Source: Nitrospira sp. ST-bin5 (lineage in GTDB: Bacteria > Nitrospirota > Nitrospiria > Nitrospirales > Nitrospiraceae). Taken from it: a stretch of 64,000 nt of DNA. The stretch's first letter is position 1; the number at the start of each line of letters is the position of its first letter. The stretch lies in assembly GCA_002083555.1 (NCBI GenBank), contig MSXN01000013.1, positions 186,001 through 250,000 on the forward strand. Direction: 5' to 3'. Positions 44,835 to 53,127 of the stretch are shown here, piece by piece. The notes beneath the pieces were generated by a model. It had not been told where the DNA came from and searched no databases. It worked only from the letters and a program-made list of their open reading frames with translations. Both the position numbers and the translations under genes were made by a program.

Positions 44835-46094
44835 TCACAGGGGCGCACCGACGGCGCGTTCCAATCGGACGAGGGCGATCGAGAGATCCGCGCGGACCTG
44901 GGCATATTCCAGGACTGTTTGGCGGTAGACGCGCTGGGCGTCCAGTACGTCCAGCAGGCTGGCCGCGCCTTGTCGAAAGCTCGTCCGTGCCGCCGTTAAT
45001 GTCTGCTCAGCTTGTTTGAGCAAGCCCGTTTCGAATACTTGCAGCTGATCCTGTGCCGTCCGGACTTCCTGCGCATGTTGCGTGATGGCCTGTTCCAACT
45101 CGCTTTGCGCCCGTCGCCGGTCGGCGTCGGCTCGATATTGCGTTCCGAGCGCCGTCTCGATTTCACCCTGTCGCCGGTACCAGAGAGGAATCGGCACACT
45201 GAGTCCGGCGGTCAGCGATTCATCTCCCGCCTCTCGATGGTAGCTGCCCTGGACGCTCAGGTTCGGCACGCGGGAGGCCCGTTCGTATTGCACTGTATGG
45301 CCTGCCTGCTCGGCGAGTTTCGCCAATCGCTGCAGGGTTGGATGCTGCTCAAGGGCGTTGGCGGTCAGTCGATCCAGATCGAAGGTGTGCTTGCTCGATT
45401 GAAAGTCGCCCTGAATAGAGAATTGTGTGCCGAGTCCTCCGGCCGTGAGGGTATTCAATCGGGTCTTGGCCACGACCAACGCGTTCTGGGCTCGCGCGAC
45501 TTCTTTCTGAGCCTTCTGCACTTCGACACCGGCTTTCATCGTGTCAAAGGATGTTGCCTCGCCGGCTGCCACCCGTGCTTTGACCGTGCGGAGGACTTCT
45601 TCGACCGTCGTGACGTTCTGAGCGGTCATCTCTGCGTCGCGCTGCGTGAACAACAGGTGATAGAACGCAACTTTGACATCGGCAATCAGCGTGAGGCGGG
45701 TTTCATCCAGCGCAGCACTGGCGCCGGCAACGCCGGCGTTTGCGGCCTCTTGACGGGCCTGCCGCTTGCCAGTCCATTCAAGCGGCTGTTCGAGCGTGAC
45801 GGTGCGCTCGGTGATCCGGGCGCCGGTGCTGGGATCGCGAATAGCGCCGCGCCCGGCTGTGCCTGAAAGCGAGGGATTCGGGTAGGCCCCTGCCGCGATC
45901 CGTTGCCCGTGACTTTGCCGGACAAACCCCTCCGCGCCGGCCAGGGTGGGGCTTCGCTCGATGGCCAGGGCCACGATGCTGTCGAGTGAGTAGGTGCCGG
46001 TGAGAGGATCTGCCGCCCACGCCGTCCCGGCGGACTGGCCGAGATAGCCCATTCCGCTTAATAACAAGGCGGAAACGAAAATACGAGTCATCAT
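44835..46094 (-). CDS. czcC: Outer-membrane channel of metal efflux, CzcC/TolC family
   Basis: A 419-residue exported protein: signal peptide MMTRIFVSALLLSGMGYL..AWA, then the two outer-membrane efflux repeats with long helices (ALAIERSPTLAGAEGFVRQSHGQ, DRLTANALEQHPTLQRLAKLAEQAG). It forms the outer-membrane exit tunnel of the CzcCBA complex. A GGAGG-like site (GGAGGCTCAC) precedes the start. czcB follows by 19 bases. Confidence 0.92.
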   Translation of the reverse strand: MMTRIFVSALLLSGMGYLGQSAGTAWAADPLTGTYSLDSIVALAIERSPTLAGAEGFVRQSHGQRIAAGAYPNPSLSGTAGRGAIRDPSTGARITERTVTLEQPLEWTGKRQARQEAANAGVAGASAALDETRLTLIADVKVAFYHLLFTQRDAEMTAQNVTTVEEVLRTVKARVAAGEATSFDTMKAGVEVQKAQKEVARAQNALVVAKTRLNTLTAGGLGTQFSIQGDFQSSKHTFDLDRLTANALEQHPTLQRLAKLAEQAGHTVQYERASRVPNLSVQGSYHREAGDESLTAGLSVPIPLWYRRQGEIETALGTQYRADADRRRAQSELEQAITQHAQEVRTAQDQLQVFETGLLKQAEQTLTAARTSFRQGAASLLDVLDAQRVYRQTVLEYAQVRADLSIALVRLERAVGAPL

Positions 46095-46193
46095 GTGAGC
46101 CTCCTCTGCTCAACAGACACCGGGCTCAACTCGTGAGGAATGAGTCCGTAATGCCACGACGCCAGTGATAGCGTTGATTCGTACTGACGGAAC

Positions 46194-46667
46194 TCAGAGA
46201 AGGAGTGAGGGCGGCGCGCGGGACGGGAGCCGATGCACAAAGAGGGTGGACGCAGGAATGGCAGTAAGGTGTTCGGTTGCCCGTTCACGGCACTCTATGG
46301 TGGTGGTTTCTCCGATCGGCAGCACCATGGTTTGCACAAGAATCGGCTTTAGATCTGTGCGCTGGTGCGAGTCGGTGAGCAGCGAGAATCCCAACTCGGA
46401 ATGCTCGAACCAGGTGTGTGAAAGATGAACGGACTTGTCGGCAGCGGAGTGGGGCGACGCCTCGTGGATATCGAACTCACCGTCGAGATCGGCGGAAAAT
46501 ACGGTGTGCACGGTTCCGCTATGGACCGCTCCATCATGACCCGAGTGCTCGGCAGATTCGGGATGGATGTGGAAGAGAGGAACTAAGAGGATCCAAAGCA
46601 TAACCCACACCCGGATAATCATGGGTGGCAGTTGGTGCGTTAGGATATGGAGAATATTACGCATCAT
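46194..46667 (-). CDS. His-rich membrane-anchored protein at the head of the czc operon
   Basis: A 157-residue protein with a hydrophobic N-terminal segment (IIRVWVMLWILLVPLFHIHP) followed by a His- and Ser-rich periplasmic part (ESAEHSGHDGAVHSG and similar). It carries about 17 His, which suggests metal binding. There is no ribosome site; a perfect TATAAT lies 5 bases before the first ATG, so the message may be leaderless. It precedes czcC by about 100 bases. Role as periplasmic metal binder or sensor is inference. Confidence 0.7.
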   Translation of the reverse strand: MMRNILHILTHQLPPMIIRVWVMLWILLVPLFHIHPESAEHSGHDGAVHSGTVHTVFSADLDGEFDIHEASPHSAADKSVHLSHTWFEHSELGFSLLTDSHQRTDLKPILVQTMVLPIGETTTIECRERATEHLTAIPASTLFVHRLPSRAPPSLLL

Positions 46668-46672
46668 GTTTC

Positions 46673-46678
46673 ATTATA
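46673..46678 (-). promoter_or_regulatory. -10 element TATAAT of the czc operon
   Basis: TATAAT on the minus strand ends 5 bases before the ATG of the His-rich gene, placing the start of transcription at or next to the start codon. No good -35 hexamer is visible 17 bases upstream, so an activator (for example of the MerR type) may be needed. Confidence 0.45.
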
Positions 46679-46752
46679 CTGATTGAGACTACCACAGGGC
46701 CGCTTGGCATGCACGGGATCAGGCCGTTCGTAAGCTCAAAAGAACCGGTGCG

Positions 46753-49176
46753 CTAGGGTTCCGTGATGATCCTCCCTCCGGGCCGTTCTTCGCCCTCACC
46801 CCATTCCGCCACGGCCTGGGCCATTTCGGCGAGGCGTTGAGCGGCACGGCCAAAGACCGTGTCGGGAGGATATTCCCCGTCGATACCGCGTTCGCCCGCT
46901 GTTACGCCGGTGAGTAACTCAATGGCCTCTTCCAGTGTATTCACCGCATAGACGGTGAACTGTCCCGACTCCACCGCTTCAACCACATCGCGGCGAAGCG
47001 CGAGATGCTTGGTGTTGCGCGTCGGAATGATCACGCCCTGTTTGCCGGTGAGGCCGCGCCGTGAACAGGATTCAAGAAACCCTTCTATCTTTTCGTTGAC
47101 GCCCCCGATGGGTTGGACTTCGCCCAATTGGTTAACGGATCCGGTTACGGCGAGATACTGCCGGATTGGAAGATCGGCCAGACTGGAGAGGATCGCGGTC
47201 AACTCGGCGACCGCGGCGCTGTCTCCTTCGATCTCAGAATAGGTCTGTTCGAACGTCAACGAGGCGCTCATCGCAAAGGGATGTAGCCCGGCAAACTTGC
47301 CGGCAAGGTAGCCGGCGAGCGTCATGACGCCTTTGCTGTGGATGTTGCCTGCAAGTTCCGCTTCCCGTTGCACGTCGATCACGCCTTTGGTGCCGACATA
47401 GGTGCGCGCGGTGATACGGGTGGGACGGCCGAACGCATAGTCGCCGAGCTGATGAACGGAGAGCCCGTTGACCTGTCCGACCACGTCGCCGTCGAGATCG
47501 ACCATCAAGGTCCCTTCCTTGATCTCGTCCTGGATCCAGTGCTCAGCCAGATTCGACCGGTGGCGCTTATGCGCGATCGCGGCATCGACATCTCCGCGCG
47601 TCACAAACGAATGGTTCTCTTTCCTGGCCCAGTAGCCGGCCTCGCGGATGAGATCGCTCACAAGGCTGAACCGCAGAGACAGACGGTCGTGCCGGTCGGC
47701 AAAGCGGAATCCCTGCCGAATCACTTCGGCGACCGCATCGGCCCCAAAGTGAGGCAGCCCTTCTTCGCGGCAGAGTTTCGCGATGAACCGGGCGTACTGG
47801 CGGTCCTGTCGTTCGCTCCGGACCACTTCCGTATCGAAGTCGGCCTTCACTTTGAAGAGCTTGGCAAAGTCTTCTTCATACGCCTGAAGCAGATGATAGA
47901 TGATCGGTGGCCCGACCATGATGATTTTCACCGTGACGGGGATAGCTTGCGGCCGGAGGCCGGCGGTGGAGAATCCATAGAATTCGCCTGGGTCTTCGAT
48001 TTTCACTTCAGCCGTCTTAATGACCCGCTTCAGCGCATCCCAGGAAAACGGTTGGCGCAACATGTCCAGGGCGTTCACGATGAGATAGCCGCCGTTGGCT
48101 TGCAATACGGCGCCGGCGCGGATTTCGGTGAAGTCTGTGTACATGACGCCCATGTGGGCGCGGCGTTCGATTTTTCCGATCAGGTTGGTGTAGGTCGGGT
48201 GCGTTTCGTCGATGACCGGCGCTCCGTCTGACGGATCGTTTTCGACGATGAGATTCACGAGATAGCGCGTCATGTCGGGACGGCGAAGTTCCAGTCCTGG
48301 AATGGGTAATGTCGGCCCCTCATGCGGAAGAAAGTCTTTGTAATGATGGACGATGTTGTCCTGCACACGCTCGAGATAGGCGCAGACCGCCGGCAGGTCC
48401 TGGTAGGTCAGCCGCATCGTCTCATAGCGGCCTTCGAGCACGTTGGTCACCATCTGGTGATCGAGGTGGCGAAGCTGGTGTTCCATTTCTTTATCGAGGC
48501 TGTGCAGGCGCACATGAAACTCGCGGATCTCGCCTTCGAGGGCGAGCCGCCGGTCGTTGAGGTCCTGTTGCTCCGATTCGGTCATGGCCTCCATGGCTTC
48601 GTCGCTCATGGGGTGTCCATCTTTGAGCGGCACGAGCCCGAATCCCGCCGGGGTTTCGTCGAATCCAAATCCGCGGGTGAGACTCAACTTGGTGAGCTCT
48701 TGGAACAGCGTTTTCTTCTTGCTCTCCGTCTCGTCTCGCAGCTTGGCTTTGGCGTCGAGGTATTTCTTGCTTTCGAACGCAGCGGGGATCTCGCGGCGCA
48801 AGCTCTCGATAAACGTAGCCATGTCCCGTTTGAAGGCACAGCCTTGACCGGCCGGAAAGGAAAGGCTGACCGGTCGTGAAGGGTCCTGGAAATTATTGAC
48901 GTAGCCCCAGTCGGCAGGAGCCGGGGATACCTGGGCCAGCCGTTTCACCATCTGACGGACGAGCGTACCTTTGCCGGTGCCGATGGGGCCGGAGACGTAG
49001 AGATTGAATCCCGGGCTTTTCATCGAGAGCCCGAATTCCAGCGCTTCGACCGCTCGCTCCTGGCCGATGATATCCGTCAGCGGTTCCAGCTCGCTGGTGT
49101 CTTCGAATCCCAGATGCGCGGGGTCGATCGTCGGCGTCAGCATGGAGACCGGAACTTTGAATTTGTCGGTGTTCAT
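46753..49176 (-). CDS. Lon-like ATP-dependent protease (AAA_32 type)
   Basis: An 807-residue protease with an ATPase domain split by a long helical insertion and a C-terminal Lon proteolytic domain. Walker A is SGPIGTGKGT near residue 61. The catalytic dyad is Ser653 (EGDSAAVAE) and Lys696 (VNEKIEGF), 43 residues apart as in E. coli Lon. It lacks the Lon N-terminal substrate domain, as usual for this group. Its ATG directly follows the stop of the HPF/cold-shock gene, so the two are coupled. It would degrade damaged or regulatory proteins in the cytoplasm. Confidence 0.93.
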   Translation of the reverse strand: MNTDKFKVPVSMLTPTIDPAHLGFEDTSELEPLTDIIGQERAVEALEFGLSMKSPGFNLYVSGPIGTGKGTLVRQMVKRLAQVSPAPADWGYVNNFQDPSRPVSLSFPAGQGCAFKRDMATFIESLRREIPAAFESKKYLDAKAKLRDETESKKKTLFQELTKLSLTRGFGFDETPAGFGLVPLKDGHPMSDEAMEAMTESEQQDLNDRRLALEGEIREFHVRLHSLDKEMEHQLRHLDHQMVTNVLEGRYETMRLTYQDLPAVCAYLERVQDNIVHHYKDFLPHEGPTLPIPGLELRRPDMTRYLVNLIVENDPSDGAPVIDETHPTYTNLIGKIERRAHMGVMYTDFTEIRAGAVLQANGGYLIVNALDMLRQPFSWDALKRVIKTAEVKIEDPGEFYGFSTAGLRPQAIPVTVKIIMVGPPIIYHLLQAYEEDFAKLFKVKADFDTEVVRSERQDRQYARFIAKLCREEGLPHFGADAVAEVIRQGFRFADRHDRLSLRFSLVSDLIREAGYWARKENHSFVTRGDVDAAIAHKRHRSNLAEHWIQDEIKEGTLMVDLDGDVVGQVNGLSVHQLGDYAFGRPTRITARTYVGTKGVIDVQREAELAGNIHSKGVMTLAGYLAGKFAGLHPFAMSASLTFEQTYSEIEGDSAAVAELTAILSSLADLPIRQYLAVTGSVNQLGEVQPIGGVNEKIEGFLESCSRRGLTGKQGVIIPTRNTKHLALRRDVVEAVESGQFTVYAVNTLEEAIELLTGVTAGERGIDGEYPPDTVFGRAAQRLAEMAQAVAEWGEGEERPGGRIITEP

Positions 49177-49731
49177 CTACAAGACTTTCACGGCAACGGT
49201 CGGAGGGCGTTGGACCGTTGTGGCCTGAGGGCCTTTCTTGCCTTGCTCCAGACCGAAGACCACTTCCGTTCCGTCTTCAAGGTCCTCGAGTGTAAGGCCC
49301 TGGAGCGCGTTCGCATGAAAGTACACTTCTCCGCCGCCTTCCTGGAGAATGAAGCCATAGCCTTCTTGTGGGAATAGTTTGCAGATCACGCCGCGATGAG
49401 GCGGAACCGGTGAGAGACGTACTTCGGTCTGAGCGCGTTTCTCACGAAACTTTCGCAGTTCAATCGCCATAGCGGCGAAGGCGCTCCGGATGGCTTCTTC
49501 GAAGGTCTTGTCTTCCTTGCGAGCAGTGACGGTATGGCGGCCTGGGAGTGTGACCACCACGAGCGCCTCGGCAACATGGTCCTGCTTTTTGTGACGGCGG
49601 TTTTTTGTCAGCGTGACACGGCCGTGCGTGAGGTCGTCATGACCCCGACGGAGATCTTCCATGCGGGTTTCGATTTCTGTCTTCCAACGGGGCGTCATCT
49701 CGACATTGCGGCTGTGGATTTCTAGGTCCAT
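49177..49731 (-). CDS. Ribosome hibernation factor (HPF/RaiA) fused to a cold-shock domain
   Basis: A 184-residue protein. Residues 1-100 form an HPF/RaiA domain (MDLEIHSRNVEMTPRWKTEIE, VTARKEDKTFEEAIRSAFAAM), which binds the small ribosomal subunit and blocks the mRNA/tRNA channel in resting cells. Residues 112-184 form a cold-shock domain (GVICKLFPQEGYGFILQEGG, EVYFHANALQG) with RNP-like motifs GYGFI and VYFH. The usual C-terminal dimerisation domain of long HPF is absent; the cold-shock domain takes its place. GGAGG precedes the ATG. Confidence 0.9.
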   Translation of the reverse strand: MDLEIHSRNVEMTPRWKTEIETRMEDLRRGHDDLTHGRVTLTKNRRHKKQDHVAEALVVVTLPGRHTVTARKEDKTFEEAIRSAFAAMAIELRKFREKRAQTEVRLSPVPPHRGVICKLFPQEGYGFILQEGGGEVYFHANALQGLTLEDLEDGTEVVFGLEQGKKGPQATTVQRPPTVAVKVL

Positions 49732-50057
49732 CTGGAGTCCCTCCTGTTCTCAGCGCTGTCTATCAGCAAGCCGGATGCCGCCTGAGTCAAATCCACCGGT
49801 TTGGAAGTGGCAGAAGAAAGACGCATCGTTTACTTGCTCTTTGGGCAAACAGCCGCGTTGCCTAGGCGGTGATGACGGGTCAGGCTGGCGCATTTCTCCC
49901 CAGTGGTCGTTCTGTTGGTGAAGCGCAATGCGTCACTTGCAGTCCCGTCAGGCAAAGCAGCAGGTGGGGAGGGCGGGGGGCTGTCACTGGAGTCGCTATT
50001 GTAGGCGGTCGGTGACGTGACTGCTCGACTGGAACGTGACTTGCGTGGCATTTGAGC
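49732..50057. other. Divergent intergenic region
   Basis: It lies between the HPF gene (minus) and the phosphotransferase gene (plus). No family-like frame, strong hairpin or clear promoter was recognised. A short Ser/Pro-rich minus-strand frame at 49830-50051 looks accidental. Confidence 0.4.
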
Positions 50058-51143
50058 ATGCCTACGCTGAGAAAACAGGCTCTCGAAGAGTATCTCCAGT
50101 CGCGTTTTGGGCCTGAGGCTATGTTGCTGTCGTTCGGCGCGATTGGAAAGGCAAGTTCAGAAGGTGCGCATAAACAATACGGCTATGGGACACCGGTCAA
50201 GCTGACGTTCCGTGTTGGTAACGATGTACGGTCGGCTGTGCTGGAAACTATGAAGCCCGGTCCTTTCGGCCACGAGCATATGGCTGATCGGGCGCAGGCG
50301 ATGTTGTGGGACTACGAGTCCTACGGACGGCTGCCGCGGCATGTGAAGGCGCTCGATGTCGGTGTTTTTACCGGCACACAGAAACTGCTGTCTGTTGCAG
50401 AGGGGCGGGAATACTTTGTCCTGAATCAATGGACCGACGGGGCGAGCTATCACGAAGATCTGGAACGGCTCGCCAAGGGGCGATCGATCCGTCCGCTCGA
50501 TCGCAAGCGGACCATCGCCCTCGCGCGGTACCTGGCGCAGATCCACGCGCATAAGAAACGGGATGCCGATTTGTACCGCCGCCGTTTGAGGGAGTTGATC
50601 GGTCACGGTGAATGCATCATGGGGCTGACCGACAGTTACCCGGAGCGGTTCGGATTTATCACGGAAGACCTGTTACGTGGAATTGAGGATGCTGCCAACC
50701 GTTGGCGGTGGCGTTTGCGCGGACAGGCTAAACGATTGTCGCAAGTGCACGGGGATTTTCACCCCTGGAATGTCTTGTTCAGGAAGGGTGTCGATTTCGC
50801 GGTGCTCGATCGCTCCCGTGGGGAGTGGGGTGAACCGGCGGACGACGTGACATCCATGACGATCAACTACTTCTTCTATTCGCTCTGCCGGTGGGGACGG
50901 CTGAAGGGGCCGTTTGAAGTGCTCTTCCGTCTATTTTGGGACGAATATATCAAGGCAAGCGGCGATGAAGATGTGTTGGCAACAGCGGCACCGTTCTTCG
51001 CGTTTCGCGGCCTGGTACTGGCGAGTCCGGTTTGGTATCCCACGTTGCCGATCGGTGTGCGTCGAACCATTTTCCGGTTTATTGGGCAGGTCCTTGCCGC
51101 GCCGCGTTTCGATCCATCAAGGGTGAACGAGTATTGCGGGTGA
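50058..51143 (+). CDS. APH-family phosphotransferase
   Basis: A 361-residue kinase-like protein. The catalytic motif is HGDFHPWNVLF near residue 232, followed by VLDRSRGEWGEPADDV with the metal-binding Asp. An ATP-binding N-lobe is suggested by VKLTFRVGNDVRSAVLETMKPG. The family includes aminoglycoside and small-molecule kinases; the substrate is unknown. The start could also be a TTG 6 bases upstream; neither has a good ribosome site. The APS-kinase-like gene follows by 24 bases. Confidence 0.8.
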   Translation: MPTLRKQALEEYLQSRFGPEAMLLSFGAIGKASSEGAHKQYGYGTPVKLTFRVGNDVRSAVLETMKPGPFGHEHMADRAQAMLWDYESYGRLPRHVKALDVGVFTGTQKLLSVAEGREYFVLNQWTDGASYHEDLERLAKGRSIRPLDRKRTIALARYLAQIHAHKKRDADLYRRRLRELIGHGECIMGLTDSYPERFGFITEDLLRGIEDAANRWRWRLRGQAKRLSQVHGDFHPWNVLFRKGVDFAVLDRSRGEWGEPADDVTSMTINYFFYSLCRWGRLKGPFEVLFRLFWDEYIKASGDEDVLATAAPFFAFRGLVLASPVWYPTLPIGVRRTIFRFIGQVLAAPRFDPSRVNEYCG

Positions 51144-51167
51144 CCGGATACCAGTCTGGTGGCATCA

Positions 51168-51698
51168 ATGACGCAAATCCACAGTGTCGCAATCTGGATT
51201 ACCGGGTTACCGGCCTCAGGCAAAAGCACAATTGCGCGGGCGTTGAAGCCTCAGCTTGAAGCGTCCGGTTTGACCGTGGAGGTGCTGGAGTCGGATGAAG
51301 TCCGACGGGTGCTCACGCCCGAAGCGACCTACTCTCAGGCCGAACGGGATCTCTTCTATCGCGCGCTGGCGCTCATGGGGGCGAAGCTGGTGGCGCATGG
51401 CGTGACCGTAATCTTCGATGCCACGGCCACTAGGCGTGAGTATCGCGACTTTGCCAGGAGTCTGATGCCTCGATTCATCGAGGTAGCAGTGGAATGTCCG
51501 CTGGAGATCTGCATGCAGCGTGACTATAAAGGGACCTATCAACGGGGGCAGCGTGGGGAGTCCCACACCGTGCCGGGGCTGCAAGAGCCCTATGAAGCCC
51601 CGCTCCATCCCGATCTCACCATCGATACGACGAACGTCCAGGCGAGCGCAGCGGCGGAGAATGTTCTAGCGCTTGTGGAGAAACGATTTCTTCAGTAA
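51168..51698 (+). CDS. Adenylylsulfate-kinase-like P-loop protein
   Basis: A 176-residue P-loop kinase. Walker A is TGLPASGKSTIAR near residue 16; VEVLESDEVRRVL, FDATATRREYRDFAR and the lid YKGTYQRGQRGE follow the layout of CysC (APS kinase). True CysC has GLSGSGKST and a DGDNVR motif; here ESDEVR replaces it, so the substrate may differ. No other sulfate genes are nearby. It is next to a phosphotransferase, a pairing known from fused phosphotransferase/P-loop proteins. An in-frame GTG lies 9 bases upstream. Confidence 0.8.
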   Translation: MTQIHSVAIWITGLPASGKSTIARALKPQLEASGLTVEVLESDEVRRVLTPEATYSQAERDLFYRALALMGAKLVAHGVTVIFDATATRREYRDFARSLMPRFIEVAVECPLEICMQRDYKGTYQRGQRGESHTVPGLQEPYEAPLHPDLTIDTTNVQASAAAENVLALVEKRFLQ

Positions 51699-51712
51699 AT
51701 AGCCGCCTCTTT

Positions 51713-52375
51713 TTATTCTTTTGCTTTTCCCTCTCGATGAAAGTGCCGCAGAAACCACTTGCATGCGTGCTCGGCAACCTGTTCCAGTGTGCCTGGTTCT
51801 TCAAATAGATGTGTGGCTCCGGGGACGACGATCAGTCTCTTCTCACAGATGAGCATTTCGTAGGCTGATTGGTTCATCTCAATCACCGGTTCATCCCACC
51901 CACCGACCATCAGCAGAGTTGGCGCGGTCACCGAGGGCAGGTAGGCTTCTGCCAAGTCTGGCCGTCCGCCTCGTGACACGATGGCCTGGATGTTTTGTGG
52001 GTCTCTGGCAGCGGCTTGCAACGCTGCGCCGGCTCCGGTGCTGGCGCCGAAATAGCCGACGCCAAGCTTCTTTGTGCGCGGGTCTTCGTCCAGCCAGGCT
52101 TTGGCCAGCAACAGCCGATCGGCCAGCAGATCGATATCAAACACTTTCCGTCGATCCTCGGCTTCGTCCGGCGTGAGCAGGTCAAGCAGCAGCGTCGCAA
52201 GGCCGTTCTGCTGCAGATGGTGGGCGACGAAGTTGTTTCGCGGACTCAATCGTCCGCTGCCGCTGCCGTGAGCAAAGACGATAACTCCGCTAGGGTCTGG
52301 TGGGAGGCCCAGGATGCCTTCAAGTGCCAGTTTTCCGTAAGTGATCCGGACATTGTGCTCGTGGCTAGTCATCAT
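51713..52375 (-). CDS. Alpha/beta hydrolase (dienelactone-hydrolase-like)
   Basis: A 220-residue cytoplasmic hydrolase. The nucleophile elbow is GYFGASTGAGAAL with Ser near 112; VIVFAHGSGSGRLSPRN is the oxyanion-hole region; VGGWDEPV and GATHLFEEPG carry the likely Asp and His. It fits the small phosphoribosyltransferase-associated or DLH-like hydrolases. It runs convergent with the APS-kinase-like gene. Substrate unknown. Confidence 0.88.
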   Translation of the reverse strand: MMTSHEHNVRITYGKLALEGILGLPPDPSGVIVFAHGSGSGRLSPRNNFVAHHLQQNGLATLLLDLLTPDEAEDRRKVFDIDLLADRLLLAKAWLDEDPRTKKLGVGYFGASTGAGAALQAAARDPQNIQAIVSRGGRPDLAEAYLPSVTAPTLLMVGGWDEPVIEMNQSAYEMLICEKRLIVVPGATHLFEEPGTLEQVAEHACKWFLRHFHREGKAKE

Positions 52376-52674
52376 CGCTTGGCCCGATCGTTCATATTTG
52401 AACTATGTTAGCAAGTGGCTAATAAATAAAAGTAAAGCAATGATCGTGTTGGTCTTTGCTGTGAATATTTTCTCTAGAAGCGTACTTGCATGAAGACGGT
52501 TTTGACTAAGATCCCTGATAAATCGATGTCAGGGGCTATGCTCAGCGTATAAATGCGACAAGCTGTACAATAATGTACGTATAAGTAGTCTCCACAGAGA
52601 CAATTTTAGGCGATTTATATTCTAAGTTATTGATAATTATAAAACTGTAATGCTGGATCGCAACTTGCTCAATC
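52376..52674. other. AT-rich intergenic region
   Basis: This stretch is much richer in A and T than the surroundings, with runs such as AATAAATAAAAG and TTGATAATTATAAAAC. No gene is seen. It probably contains divergent promoters, for the hydrolase and for the zinc ribbon, and may be a binding site for a nucleoid protein. Confidence 0.5.
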
Positions 52675-52704
52675 CCCCAGGCATACGTCAACTTTCACCT
52701 GGGG
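52675..52704 (+). promoter_or_regulatory. Hairpin overlapping the ribosome binding site of the zinc-ribbon gene
   Basis: CCCCAGG (52675-52681) pairs exactly with CCTGGGG (52698-52704), and the second arm contains the first four bases of the ribosome site GGGGAGG. Folding would hide the site, so translation may depend on temperature, a protein or a small RNA. Confidence 0.5.
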
Positions 52705-52715
52705 AGGAAATAATC

Positions 52716-52895
52716 ATGGGTTGTCCGAAATGCAAAGGCTTGATGATGTTGGAGCGTTTCTCGGATTTCTTTCTGGTGTTCTATGCTTGGAAGTGCGTCA
52801 ATTGCGGAGCGATCATTGATCGGACAATCTCCAACAACCGCAAGAACAGTCTGGCTGCCAAAGCCGCGAAAGAAGTTGAAACCGCCGCTGCCTAA
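52716..52895 (+). CDS. Small CxxC zinc-ribbon protein
   Basis: A 59-residue protein from the ATG at 52716 (GGGGAGG upstream). Pattern: CPKCKGLMMLERFSD, then WKCVNCGAIID, with four Cys in two pairs as in a zinc ribbon. It is a paralogue of the protein at 17726-17965, sharing CxxCxGxMxxERFxD and WxCxNCG. The tail is basic with a run of Ala and Lys. Nothing in the neighbourhood shows its task. Confidence 0.8.
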   Translation: MGCPKCKGLMMLERFSDFFLVFYAWKCVNCGAIIDRTISNNRKNSLAAKAAKEVETAAA

Positions 52896-52916
52896 CCGGT
52901 TGTCCGTTAGGCATTG

Positions 52917-52975
52917 GAACTCCGGCACGGTGCGTTCGGCATCATCGAAATTGTGGGACTGTGCCGGCTGGAGTT
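52917..52975. terminator. Inverted repeat after the zinc-ribbon gene
   Basis: GAACTCCGGCAC and GTGCCGGCTGGAGTTC pair with one small bulge. It lies 20 bases past the stop. No T-run follows; a terminator or processing site is possible. Confidence 0.4.
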
Positions 52976-53127
52976 CTTAGGTGGAGGCCCAGCCACAACC
53001 ATTCATGGCCTGATCGCAGCCGGTTGCCTGTCACGTCGATTCCTTCCGTCGCTCGCGGTTTTGCTCACCCCTAAATCATCCCGCTGCCTCTTAACTCCCT
53101 CATGCTTCGCCGCCGCCGGCATGCCAG

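Noticed and set aside
47338..48231. 297-residue plus-strand frame inside the Lon-like gene
   Set aside because: Shadow frame of a well-supported protease gene; no ribosome site or motif.
49830..50051. 73-residue minus-strand Ser/Pro-rich frame
   Set aside because: No ribosome site, biased composition and no family likeness.
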